NCBI GenBank assembly: GCA_049315325.1
Contig: JBMOKJ010000010.1
Location: 1-64,000, forward strand
Origin: CAXXIC01 sp049315325
GTDB taxonomy: Bacteria; Bacteroidota; Bacteroidia; Bacteroidales; UBA7332
Length of the DNA stretch: 64,000 nucleotides
Reading direction: 5' to 3'
Shown here one piece after another: positions 25,997-33,948 of the stretch. Each line of letters begins with the position of its first letter. Positions within the stretch are counted from its first letter, which is position 1. The notes under the pieces were generated by a model. The model did not search any database, was not told the DNA's origin, and saw nothing but the letters and a program-made list of their open reading frames with translations. The position numbers and the translations under genes were made by a program.

Positions 25997-27329
25997 ATAT
26001 CCCACTACCCTCTTTCACATTTTCCAACTCATCCACAATCATGCCGGCGCCTACTGTTTCAAAGGTGTTTTCGTCGATAAAGACGAGGCTTCCGGTGATG
26101 CGGTTTTGGCTGTATGAATCGAATACCAACGGTTTCGCTGTGCGTATGGTGACCATTGCGATGTCATTCGCATGAATAGTTTTATCTGCAAAATTATTTT
26201 CCAACGTGTTGATATTCACTTTGAAATTCACCTCTTTCACAATGCCTTTTGTTTCGCTCGTAGCGTGGCGGATGATGTATTTGTTGTTGAGATTAAGTGG
26301 TTTTTCGTTCAACCAGCAGACCATTAGCGCGATGCTTTGACCTACTTGCGGTTGGTTTTCGTCGTCTTTTACAATCATATCGCCGCGGCTCACATCTACC
26401 TGACTGTTGAGGTGAACGGTCACCGATTGCGGTGCATAAGCAAAATCTAACTCTTTGTCGAAATCGTTGATCGATTTCACTACCGATTTCACCCCCGAAG
26501 GCAATACAATTACCGGATCGCCCACGCTGAGCGTGCCACCTGCTAAACGACCGCCGTAACCACGGTAGTCGTGGTATTGGTCTTGATACGGACGAATCAC
26601 GTATTGCACAGGGAATCGTGCTGCGTCGGAGTTGATTTTATGCGCCACCGGAGTTGTTTCGAGAATTTCGAGCAACGTCTGGCCCGTGTACCAAGGTGTA
26701 TTCACCGAGCGATCCACTACGTTGTCGCCATCACGCGCCGAGATAGGCACGAAGCGGATGTTGCGCAGTTTCACCGCATTAGTTATTTTTTTGTAGCCTT
26801 CCAGAATGTCGTTATACACTTGTTCAGAGAAATCCACCAAGTCCATTTTGTTGATACAAACCACCACGTTAGGGATTTGCAACAACGATGCGATGTAAGA
26901 GTGGCGGATGGTTTGCTCCAAAATGCCGTGACGCGCATCGATAAGGATGATTGCGAGGTCGGCAGTCGAAGCACCTGTCACCATGTTGCGGGTGTACTGA
27001 ATGTGTCCCGGGGTGTCGGCGATGATGAACTTGCGTTTTGGCGTAGCGAAGTAGCGATATGCAACATCAATGGTGATACCCTGTTCGCGTTCGGCGCGCA
27101 GACCGTCGGTTAGCAGCGCGAGGTTCACCTCTTCGGTACCGCTGCGTTTGCTGGCCTCTTTTACCGCTTCGAGCTGATCTTCGAAAATCGATTTGCTATC
27201 GTAGAGTAGACGTCCGATGAGGGTGCTTTTGCCATCATCCACGCTTCCTGCGGTCGAGAAACGGAGCAACTCCATATTGAGGTAACCGCTTCCCACTTCG
27301 TCTTTTGTCTGTATATTTTCTTGTGTCAT
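25995..27329 (-). CDS. cysN: Sulfate adenylyltransferase subunit 1 (GTPase)
   Basis: 444 residues, the length of CysN without a fused APS kinase. The GTPase motifs are STAGSVDDGKSTLIGRLL (G1), DTPGH (G3) and NKMD (G4), followed by two beta-barrel domains as in EF-Tu. With CysD it activates sulfate to APS, GTP hydrolysis driving the reaction. It lies between cysD and cysH. The stop overlaps the repeat cluster upstream of cysH, with a 112-nt gap. Confidence 0.95.
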   Translation of the reverse strand: MTQENIQTKDEVGSGYLNMELLRFSTAGSVDDGKSTLIGRLLYDSKSIFEDQLEAVKEASKRSGTEEVNLALLTDGLRAEREQGITIDVAYRYFATPKRKFIIADTPGHIQYTRNMVTGASTADLAIILIDARHGILEQTIRHSYIASLLQIPNVVVCINKMDLVDFSEQVYNDILEGYKKITNAVKLRNIRFVPISARDGDNVVDRSVNTPWYTGQTLLEILETTPVAHKINSDAARFPVQYVIRPYQDQYHDYRGYGGRLAGGTLSVGDPVIVLPSGVKSVVKSINDFDKELDFAYAPQSVTVHLNSQVDVSRGDMIVKDDENQPQVGQSIALMVCWLNEKPLNLNNKYIIRHATSETKGIVKEVNFKVNINTLENNFADKTIHANDIAMVTIRTAKPLVFDSYSQNRITGSLVFIDENTFETVGAGMIVDELENVKEGSGI

Positions 27330-27434
27330 TTCCTTAGTTGTAAGTTGTAAGTTATAAGTTGTAAGTGGGCATGTATTCTTCTAATTTCTTAGCGAAGCGA
27401 TAACTCCCTCTAACTCCTTTTAACTTCTTAATAA

Positions 27435-28337
27435 TTAAAAATATCCCTCTTTTTTCCGATCTTCCATTGCAGCTTCCGAGCGTTTGTCATCGGAGCGACC
27501 ACCACGTTCGGTAACGCGCGACGAAGCAATTTCGTCGATGATTTCTTCCAGTGAGTTGGCTTCCGATAGCGTGAGACCCGTACAAGTAACATCGCCAATC
27601 GTACGACAACGAACGCGTTTTACCGTAGGTTTTTCGTCTGGTTTCAAAGTAATGAAAGGTAGATTCGCCAACAGGTTTCCATCGCGCTCAATCACTTCAC
27701 GTTCGTGTGTGTAGTAGAGGCTTGGCATCGGAATATTTTCCTGTAGGATATATTGCCACACGTCCATTTCAGTCCAGTTGCTGAGTGGGAAAATGCGGAA
27801 GTGCTCGCCTAGGTTCTTTTTGCCGTTGAAGATGTTCCACAACTCAGGGCGTTGGTTTTTCGGATCCCATTGTCCGAACTCATCGCGGTGTGAGAAGAAG
27901 CGTTCTTTTGCGCGGGCTTTCTCTTCGTCGCGGCGTGCTCCACCGAGTGCAGCATCAAATTTGTATTTCTCCAACGAGTTAAGCAAAGTCACTGTTTGCA
28001 GTTTGTTGCGACTAGCGTTGTAGCCTTTTTCTTCTACGCTGATGCCTTTGTCGATGTCTTCCTGCACCGAACCGACCAACAGTGTCGCTCCGATTTCCTT
28101 TACTAAACTGTCGCGGTATTCGATGGTTTCGGGGAAATTGTGCCCCGTGTCGATGTGAAGCAACGGAAACGGAATTGCCGCTGGATAGAACGCTTTATGT
28201 GCGAGATGTGTCATCACAATCGAGTCTTTTCCGCCCGAGAAGAGCAATACCGGCTTTTCGAATTGTGCCGCCACTTCGCGAATGATGTAAATCGATTCTG
28301 CTTCTAGTTCTTTGAGATGTGTTAGTTTGTAGCTCAT
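27435..28337 (-). CDS. cysD: Sulfate adenylyltransferase subunit 2
   Basis: 300 residues of the CysD type. The PP-loop SGGKDSIVMTHLA (about 34-46) binds ATP, and the conserved CRTIGDVTCTG and GGARRDEEKARAKERFFS segments are present. The C-terminus ends RKKEGYF, as in typical CysD. It catalyses the ATP-sulfurylase step together with CysN, 105 nt downstream. The intergenic gap has short tandem words of the TAAGTTGTAAG type, which recur at 28.4, 29.7 and 46.0 kb. Confidence 0.96.
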   Translation of the reverse strand: MSYKLTHLKELEAESIYIIREVAAQFEKPVLLFSGGKDSIVMTHLAHKAFYPAAIPFPLLHIDTGHNFPETIEYRDSLVKEIGATLLVGSVQEDIDKGISVEEKGYNASRNKLQTVTLLNSLEKYKFDAALGGARRDEEKARAKERFFSHRDEFGQWDPKNQRPELWNIFNGKKNLGEHFRIFPLSNWTEMDVWQYILQENIPMPSLYYTHEREVIERDGNLLANLPFITLKPDEKPTVKRVRCRTIGDVTCTGLTLSEANSLEEIIDEIASSRVTERGGRSDDKRSEAAMEDRKKEGYF

Positions 28338-28442
28338 ATTTTGAATTTACTATTTGTCTATTTACTATTTACTATTTAATTGGCGAAGCAAGTGATGTGC
28401 ATTTTTACGTAAAACTTATAACGTAAAGCGTACAACTTCTTC

Positions 28443-29249
28443 TCAGATTCCCCAGTTCAGATGCGTTCCGCTGAGGTTGCCTGAAAACTCTTTTTCGATG
28501 ATGTCGAAAATATCCTCTTCGCTCTCCTCATCTTTGTTGCGAAGGTTCACCACGTCGCCAATCACAATGATGATGGGAGTGGGGTAGGTTTCGTCGCCTA
28601 CGCTTAGGGCTTCTAGTGTCGAGAAATACTCCTTTTGGTCGGTGTGCGATACATTGTGCACCAGCATCACGGGTGTTTCGGGTTTTCGTCCTTCGGCAAT
28701 TGCCTGAATCGCTATCCTATGAATGGTCGATCCTGCCATGTAGCAAACCAGCGTATCTGCATTTGGCAGCGAAAGATCTGGGCGATGTCCGGTGATGAAC
28801 GCCACCGACGATGATATTCCTCTGTGGGTCAATGGCACTTGCGTGAGTGCTGCCACCGCTGTCCCGGTCGAAATTCCCGGAATCACTTTCACCTCTATTC
28901 CATTGTTGCGCAGAAACTCAATCTCCTCACCTCCGTGTCCGAAAATCATCGGGTCGCCACCTTTCAGTCGAACCACGTTTTTCTGATCATAAGCCGCTTC
29001 TACCATCAGTTGGTTTATTTCGTCCTGTTCGTGGCTGTGGCGGTGACAACGTTTGCCAACGTACACCTTTTCGGCGGTATATCTGTCGAGAAATGTACTG
29101 TCAATCAGGTCGTCGTAGAAGATAATGTCAGCATTCGAGATTGCTCTTTCGCCGCCCAAGGTTAGCAAGTCGGGATCTCCAGGCCCGAAACCAACCAATG
29201 TTACTTTCCCCTTTTGTATTCTGTAAGTCTCTGATTTTGAGTTGTCCAT
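28443..29249 (-). CDS. cobA: Uroporphyrinogen-III C-methyltransferase (SUMT)
   Basis: 268 residues. SUMT signatures are complete: VTLVGFGPGDPDLLTLGGERAI at the N-terminus, VYVGKRCHRHS, VVRLKGGDPMIFGHGGEE and IPGISTGTAVAALTQVPLTHRG. It makes precorrin-2 with two SAM, the first step towards siroheme for the sulfite reductase at 40.3 kb. A C-terminal tail of about 30 residues is extra. The start overlaps the upstream sirC ORF by 122 nt in another frame; the Met at 29249 is needed to include the first beta strand. Confidence 0.92.
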   Translation of the reverse strand: MDNSKSETYRIQKGKVTLVGFGPGDPDLLTLGGERAISNADIIFYDDLIDSTFLDRYTAEKVYVGKRCHRHSHEQDEINQLMVEAAYDQKNVVRLKGGDPMIFGHGGEEIEFLRNNGIEVKVIPGISTGTAVAALTQVPLTHRGISSSVAFITGHRPDLSLPNADTLVCYMAGSTIHRIAIQAIAEGRKPETPVMLVHNVSHTDQKEYFSTLEALSVGDETYPTPIIIVIGDVVNLRNKDEESEEDIFDIIEKEFSGNLSGTHLNWGI

Positions 29250-29718
29250 TTTCGAATTGTTCTTTTATTTGGTTGCGAATGTCCACCGATTGATAGACGT
29301 TTTGGGCATTCGAACCCACTGATATGGTGATGTTTCCTTCTTTGTGAATGGCGGGCGATACGAAGTCGCACAGCAGCGGTGCATCGCACACACTAGCAAG
29401 AATTCCTCGCGCTTCACAATCTTGTTTTATTTGTCGGTTCAGTTCGTGGTCGGCTGTCACTACATAGACCAGAAAATATCCGTCGAGGTCGCTCGGTTCG
29501 TACTCTTTGCGAATGAGCGTATATCCTAGCGCTTCAATCTCGGCACTGATTTCGGGTGCGACGACGGTCACATTGTCCACAAACCGCTTCATGATGACAG
29601 CTTTGTGTGTGGCAATTTTACCACCGCCAATCATCAGGATTTTTTTGCCTGTGACGTTGATCGAAATCGGTAGAAATAATAAGTCAGATTTTTGCATAAT
29701 ATAATAGTCGTAAGCCAA
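29128..29718 (-). CDS. Precorrin-2 dehydrogenase / sirohydrochlorin ferrochelatase
   Basis: 196 residues. The NAD-binding fold begins FLPISINVTGKKILMIGGGKIATHKAVIMKRF, followed by the dimerisation segment with SVCDAPLLCDFVSPAIHKEGNITISVGS, as in CysG-N/SirC/Met8. It oxidises precorrin-2 and, in many members, inserts iron to give siroheme. The last 40 codons overlap the start of cobA in a different frame and show no sirC-like conservation. Either the gene really ends this way, or a one-base slip has separated a former fused CysG-like protein. Confidence 0.88.
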   Translation of the reverse strand: MAYDYYIMQKSDLLFLPISINVTGKKILMIGGGKIATHKAVIMKRFVDNVTVVAPEISAEIEALGYTLIRKEYEPSDLDGYFLVYVVTADHELNRQIKQDCEARGILASVCDAPLLCDFVSPAIHKEGNITISVGSNAQNVYQSVDIRNQIKEQFENGQLKIRDLQNTKGESNIGWFRAWRSRLANLGRRKSNLEC

Positions 29719-29768
29719 AAGTTATAAGTTGTCTACTTGTTAACTCGTCTACTCGTTTACTAATTAAT

Positions 29769-30014
29769 CTATATTTGATAATCAATCTCTTTTTTCTCGA
29801 CGCGACCAAACTTGATTTTGTTCCAAAGTCGTTCGTGGAGGAAATATAAGAACATTTTCGTGAATAATTCGACTCCTCCGATCGAAACAGCAAATTTTAC
29901 ATTTCCTGTGATGAAAAATGAAATCAACATGGTGTCGAACGTGCCTATTGCTCTCCACGACGTTGCTTTGATAATACTTCTATATGGTTTTTCCGAAACC
30001 GTTGTGCTAGCCAT
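29769..30014 (-). CDS. DUF2061 small membrane protein
   Basis: 81 residues from the ATG at 30014: MASTTVSEKPYRSIIKATSWRAIGTF, then TMLISFFITG and VSIGGVELFTKMFLYFLHERLW. That is the DUF2061 pattern with two membrane-spanning segments. The family often travels with sulfate-assimilation genes, but its role is unknown. A longer frame opens at 30110 but would start upstream of the promoter, so I reject it. It is the first gene of the cys operon and lies about 40 nt behind the inferred transcription start. Confidence 0.85.
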   Translation of the reverse strand: MASTTVSEKPYRSIIKATSWRAIGTFDTMLISFFITGNVKFAVSIGGVELFTKMFLYFLHERLWNKIKFGRVEKKEIDYQI

Positions 30015-30062
30015 ATTCCTTTGCGTATTGAATGTCTTGTTTTGATGAAGAATTTCACTTTG

Positions 30063-30132
30063 CAAAGTTCCGTATTTCGCACTACCTGCCAAATACCATC
30101 GAATGGGCATTCTTACTACCTAGAATATGGTA
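30063..30132 (-). promoter_or_regulatory. Sulfur-type promoter of the cys operon
   Basis: Reading on the minus strand: TACC-N8-GGTA at 30132-30117, an 18-bp spacer, TGGTATTT at 30098-30091, exactly 20 bp, then a -7 box GAACTTTG at 30070-30063. The same layout precedes five other promoters in the window. It reads into DUF2061-sirC-cobA-cysDNH. Confidence 0.8.
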
Positions 30133-30173
30133 TAATCGAACCGTTTTCGATAGGCAACGAAATGGTAGACCAT

Positions 30174-30200
30174 AAAAAAAGGACGACCGTTAAGTCGTCC
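30174..30200 (-). terminator. Intrinsic terminator of the DUF6261 gene
   Basis: GGACGAC (30181-30187) pairs with GTCGTCC (30194-30200). On the minus strand the stem is followed by seven T (A-run 30174-30180). Confidence 0.92.
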
Positions 30201-30220
30201 CTCATTCTGTTTGTTTGTGT

Positions 30221-30985
30221 TTAAGCTTTCGGCTCAATGGGTTTTTCGCCCGACACGTTGCCGCTGTTGCCGCGTCGTGTGGTGCGTGCTTTTAGTTGCG
30301 ATTTGTAGTAGTTGATTACTTCATTCAATTCGTTTGCCAACGGTGCGTAGTCCAGCTCTTCATACTCTGAACTGCAAAATTCGATAGCGTCGAAAAATGC
30401 AATAATGGCTTTATCCGATTCGTTACGTAAAGCCCGTGCATCGACGCTTTCTGTTGTAGCATCGTCTTCGTTGCGTTGCAGAAACAGGTTGTTAAATCGT
30501 GTGTTCACCACTTCCAACTGATCAAACAACATCGTCAGGCTAGTAGTATCAGCCGCCGTCTTTATCTCCGCTTTTGTGTGGTAATCTGCTAGCAAATCGT
30601 TGATTCGTTTGGTTTCGGCGTTGTAGCCAGCGGTGGCAATGTCGCGACCATGTTTGTCAAACAATCGGCTCAATACCGCAGCTTGAGTCGCCAATGCAGG
30701 GATGGTGAGTTTGCTCATCGTTTTCACTTGAGCGATAATGCCGTTTATCAGCGTATCGCGCTCATTATCTAATTCTTTCAAAGAATTGCTAAACTGGCTG
30801 CTCTGCTCTTGTGCAGTTACTTTGGCTAAACTCGGAAGAAATGCAGTGACTCGGTCAAACGATTTCTTCAGGTGTAAATCCTGAATGTTGTACTTGGTGA
30901 TAATTTTTGAGATTTGATCTGCGAATATCGTGTATTCGCTGTTCCAAAGCTCTTTCAATGGCAATCTTGAAACTTCTACTGTCAT
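30221..30985 (-). CDS. DUF6261 family protein
   Basis: 254 residues, all-helical, rich in Glu, Lys, Asp and Ala, with no signal or membrane segment. The pattern (MTVEVSRLPLKELWNSEY at the start, repeated helices, a conserved LNEVINYYKSQLKART before a low-complexity tail) fits DUF6261, a family of unknown function abundant in Bacteroidales. It is monocistronic with a clear terminator. Upstream lies the 41-bp phased array, so its regulation may be connected with that array, but nothing proves it. Confidence 0.75.
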   Translation of the reverse strand: MTVEVSRLPLKELWNSEYTIFADQISKIITKYNIQDLHLKKSFDRVTAFLPSLAKVTAQEQSSQFSNSLKELDNERDTLINGIIAQVKTMSKLTIPALATQAAVLSRLFDKHGRDIATAGYNAETKRINDLLADYHTKAEIKTAADTTSLTMLFDQLEVVNTRFNNLFLQRNEDDATTESVDARALRNESDKAIIAFFDAIEFCSSEYEELDYAPLANELNEVINYYKSQLKARTTRRGNSGNVSGEKPIEPKA

Positions 30986-31140
30986 ACAATTACTAATTTT
31001 TTGTGAATATTGAAGGATGTCATTGCAAAAATAATAACTAATCTGAATGTGAGAAATACCTACTATAAATTATTTCTATATTTAAATTATTTTAATACTA
31101 AAGTTCTAATAGGATAATTAAAAATAAAATTTGTTGAGGT

Positions 31141-31375
31141 CTGCCCGATCTGGGCAAAGGCGAACTATTTCTCCGGCAAGCCTGCCCGAGTTGGGCAAGG
31201 GCAAACTGCGAAATTTTTTTTCTTGCCCACTCTGGGCAAACGCGAACAAGATTTTTTTGCTACATGCCCATCTTGGGCACGGTCTAACGGAATTTAAATC
31301 TATCTTGCCCAAGGAGGGCAAGGTTGCGCAAAACTTTTTTGGCGTTTGCCCAGTGTGGGCACACTTTTTTCACTG
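31141..31375. repeat. Phased palindromic repeat array, exact 41-bp period, 6 units
   Basis: Six palindromes of the form GCCC-N7-GGGC start at 31143, 31184, 31225, 31266, 31307 and 31348, always exactly 41 bp apart. Their centres differ, for example GCCCGATCTGGGC and GCCCAAGGAGGGC, and so do the T-rich stretches between them; the first three are followed by a conserved CGAAC/CAAAC. The array lies about 150 bp upstream of the DUF6261 start. Architecture, not sequence, matches the arrays at 0.1 and 59.0 kb. It is not a CRISPR. Confidence 0.85.
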
Positions 31376-31646
31376 TTTAATGCTTATTTTACCTATCGCC
31401 ACCAAAGATAGAAAAATTACAAACACAGATTCCCTCAAATAGATGAATACTCCAACTATTTCATTATATTTTTCTTGTTTCTTTTTGCATTCAGAAACAA
31501 AATATTATTTTTGTGGAGGTTATAGAGATAGCCAATACATTTTAAAATATACGGAAAGCGTTTTAGATATTATTCTTGTACTCGAAATCGGCAAAATTTC
31601 AATTCCACACAAGAATGGTAGCGATAGCGCCTACGTCCTGTATAGG

Positions 31647-31724
31647 GGCGTGGGGCTGTTGTCTATTTGTGTGGTGGGTGTTTGCCGATACCTGAGTACA
31701 GATAGATTTAACAGTTCCCACGCC
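31647..31724 (+). ncRNA. Structured leader upstream of the T9SS gene
   Basis: GGCGTGGG (31647-31654) pairs perfectly with CCCACGCC (31717-31724), extended inward by CTGTT (31656-31660) with AACAG (31710-31714). The interior is about 50 nt. The structure ends 49 nt before the start codon at 31773 and has no T-run, so a cis-acting leader is more likely than a terminator. I know no named family that fits. Confidence 0.5.
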
Positions 31725-31772
31725 TTCTTTATTTGTCAATAAATATCATTTTAATTAAAGATAGGAGGTTTT

Positions 31773-32270
31773 ATGTTGAATAGAATTTGTTTAATTACAA
31801 TCCTGTTGTTAGGATTATTTGTTTTAAAAACCAATGCACAATCATCGGTAGTGGTTGCAGGGGGAAATGCTTCAGGTAGTAGTGGAGTTTTAAATTATTC
31901 AATAGGACAAATCTATTATACCCAGAATAATGGAGGTACTGGTTCTGTTTTATCAGGGGTTCAACAACCTTTTGAAATTTCAGTTATTACAGAAATATCA
32001 GAAGCAAAAGCTATTTCTATTGATTTTAAAACGTATCCAAACCCTACAAGCGACATATTAACGATTGATATTGGTAGTTTTGATATGAAGAATATGAGAT
32101 TTCGATTACACAATCTTAAAGGACTAGTTATACAAGAAAGAAATATAGTAGAGAGTAAAACCAAAATTGATTTTTCTGGACTATCGCCATCTGTTTATTT
32201 CCTTTCTGTCGAAGTTCCTCAGAAATCGGGTAATCGTGTAGTGAAAACATTCAAAATAATTAAAAAATAA
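31773..32270 (+). CDS. T9SS type A sorting domain protein
   Basis: 165 residues. A Sec signal peptide ends near NAQS. A short glycine/serine-rich segment (VVVAGGNASGSSGVLNYSIGQI) follows, then the C-terminal sorting domain (about 90-165) with the conserved TYPNPTSDILTI and a closing VVKTFKIIKK. The domain directs export by the type IX system and is cut off or anchored outside. Almost nothing is left between signal and sorting domain, so the passenger is tiny. A strong Shine-Dalgarno AGGAGG at 31763-31768 is notable, since Bacteroidota genes usually lack one. The next gene begins 2 nt after the stop. Confidence 0.85.
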   Translation: MLNRICLITILLLGLFVLKTNAQSSVVVAGGNASGSSGVLNYSIGQIYYTQNNGGTGSVLSGVQQPFEISVITEISEAKAISIDFKTYPNPTSDILTIDIGSFDMKNMRFRLHNLKGLVIQERNIVESKTKIDFSGLSPSVYFLSVEVPQKSGNRVVKTFKIIKK

Positions 32271-32272
32271 AG

Positions 32273-33586
32273 ATGATGAAAAGAGCAATTTATTTATTGT
32301 TGTTATCCGTATTGACATTGTCAATATCTGGACAAGTTCCCCAAAAGATGAGTTATCAGGCTGTTGTACATAACAATACAGGAGTTCTTCTCATTAATCA
32401 AACTATTGGAATGAAAGTGTCAATTTTGCGAGATTCTACAAATGGAATTCCTGTATATGTAGAAACATTCAGTCCGACATCAAATTCTAATGGATTAGTA
32501 ACTGTCGAAATTGGAAATGGCACTGTTGTTTCTGGCTCATTTTCCTCAATCAATTGGGGAATGTATTTGTATTTTGTTAAAACAGAAGTTGATTTAACAG
32601 GGGGAGCTAACTATTTAATTTCAGGAGTTACTCAATTATTGAGTGTCCCTTATTCTTTACACTCAAAAACAACAGGTTCAATACTTAAAGTAACGCAAGC
32701 AGAGCGTAACCAGTTAACGGCTCAAGAAGGGGCAATTGTGTATAATGCAACATCAAAAAAACCTAATTATTATGATGGTACAATGTGGCGCAATTTCGAT
32801 AATACTTCTACTCAAATATCATTAACTACAACTGCCCTTTCTTCAATCAGTTCTTTCTCTGCTGATTGTGGTGGCACAATCATTACAGATGGTGGCTCAT
32901 CAGTAATTTCACGAGGTGTTTGTTGGAGCACAAGTCCAAATCCGACTATTAGCTTAAGCACAAAGACAACTGAAGGAAGTGGTACGGGGACATATAGAAG
33001 TGTGATAACTGGACTTTCAGGCAATACGACTTATTATGTTCGTGCATATGCAATAAATAGTGCAGGTACTGATTATGGGAATGAATTACAATTCTCTACA
33101 CTGAGTTTGTCTAAAATTGGAGATAACTTTAAAGGTGGCTTAATTGCATATTTCTTGCAATCAGGCGATTTGGGTTACGATGCCAACGTGAAACATGGTT
33201 TGATAGTTAGTGAATATAATAGTAATAACTCAAGATGGGGATGCGACAATACAACAAATATGAATGCAAATGGTAGTGGTATTGGTGCGGGATTATCAAA
33301 TACTGAATTAGTGGTGAATTCTTGTTCTAATGGATCCGTAAATGCTCAATCATATTGTTATAATTTAGTAGAATTTGGATATGATGATTGGTTTTTGCCA
33401 TCTGTTGGTGAATTAAAGAAAGTTCAACAAAACATTTCTATACTTGGTGTCTCTTATAGAAACTCTTTTTGGAGTTCAACTGAGGCAAGTGGTAGTAATG
33501 GGTATTATGTTGAAATGATTTCTGGTACTCAAAACAGTTGGTCGAAAGATGGTTCGTTTAGAATATGTCCGGTAAGAAAATTTTAA
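32273..33586 (+). CDS. Secreted DUF1566/FN3-like protein
   Basis: 437 residues with a signal peptide (cleavage near SISGQ). The N-terminal 150 residues (KMSYQAVVHNNTGVLL...) match the start of many Bacteroidota surface proteins. A fibronectin-III-like module (about 185-280, with RGVCWSTSPNPTIS and TYYVRAYAINSAGTDYG) follows. The C-terminus is a DUF1566/Lcl-type domain with DDWFLPSVGELKKV and FWSSTEASGSNGYYVEM. The role is unknown; adhesion or sugar binding is a usual guess. It is co-transcribed with the T9SS protein before it and has no sorting domain of its own. Confidence 0.75.
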   Translation: MMKRAIYLLLLSVLTLSISGQVPQKMSYQAVVHNNTGVLLINQTIGMKVSILRDSTNGIPVYVETFSPTSNSNGLVTVEIGNGTVVSGSFSSINWGMYLYFVKTEVDLTGGANYLISGVTQLLSVPYSLHSKTTGSILKVTQAERNQLTAQEGAIVYNATSKKPNYYDGTMWRNFDNTSTQISLTTTALSSISSFSADCGGTIITDGGSSVISRGVCWSTSPNPTISLSTKTTEGSGTGTYRSVITGLSGNTTYYVRAYAINSAGTDYGNELQFSTLSLSKIGDNFKGGLIAYFLQSGDLGYDANVKHGLIVSEYNSNNSRWGCDNTTNMNANGSGIGAGLSNTELVVNSCSNGSVNAQSYCYNLVEFGYDDWFLPSVGELKKVQQNISILGVSYRNSFWSSTEASGSNGYYVEMISGTQNSWSKDGSFRICPVRKF

Positions 33587-33686
33587 AATTTCTAATGAAA
33601 TATAGGAAGTATGAACGCTCTAATGTGTTTGTCATTTAAAGTGTTTCATATAGGCAATATTGCCGTAATTTATTGAATAACTAAAT

Positions 33687-33854
33687 ATGATAGAAATAAT
33701 AAATACAGTATTCTGTGCTTTATTATCAGATATTATCATTAATTATTTCAAAAACTTACAAACCAAAAAAGCAATGTTGAAAGCAAAACTCTCTTTAGAG
33801 ATAAAATTGTCATTGTCTTTATCGAGAATTGCTTTAGAAGTAAGCTTAGGTTAA
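33687..33854 (+). CDS. Doubtful small ORF of 55 residues
   Basis: ATG at 33687 to TAA at 33852. The peptide is hydrophobic and Leu/Ser-rich, with a run of alternating Leu-Ser in the second half, and no known domain. Its last codons overlap the tRNA-like fold at 33836. It may be chance; listed because nothing else covers this gap. Confidence 0.2.
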   Translation: MIEIINTVFCALLSDIIINYFKNLQTKKAMLKAKLSLEIKLSLSLSRIALEVSLG

Positions 33855-33900
33855 GCGTCATCCAAAAGGTGAAGTGTGGGTTCAAATCCCACTACTTCTC
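33836..33900 (+). tRNA. 65-nt tRNA-like cloverleaf (degenerate or minimal tRNA)
   Basis: A full cloverleaf can be folded: acceptor AGAAGTA (33836-33842) with TACTTCT (33893-33899); D-arm GCTT-AGGTT-AAGC (33844-33856) keeping the GG; anticodon-type arm TCATC (33858-33862) with GGTGA (33868-33872); T-arm GTGGG-TTCAAAT-CCCAC (33876-33892) with a canonical loop. It is about ten bases shorter than a real tRNA: the D-loop has 5 nt and the anticodon loop only 5 (7 if the last pair opens, then lacking U33). No CCA is encoded. It could be a tRNA remnant at an old integration site, or a functional tRNA mimic. Confidence 0.5.
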
Positions 33901-33948
33901 TTAATTATTAGAGTTGTTTATATCTATAATTTTAATTTGTTACTTAAA

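Noticed and set aside
30015..30110. Longer start of the DUF2061 gene at 30110
   Set aside because: It would begin upstream of the -7 box at 30063-30070, which reads into the gene; DUF2061 similarity starts at the ATG at 30014.
31141..31375. CRISPR array
   Set aside because: Regular spacing and palindromes suggest it, but the repeats are only about 13-15 bp and vary in every unit, the spacers are T-rich, and no cas genes are near. The same applies to 80-505 and 58950-59355.
31443..31742. 99-residue ORF before the T9SS gene
   Set aside because: It has no domain or coding character and runs through the paired arms of the structured leader at 31647-31724.
33876..33948. N-terminal extension of the peptidase-like protein
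   Set aside because: The extra residues read through the T-arm of the tRNA-like structure; the ATG at 33949 fits better.
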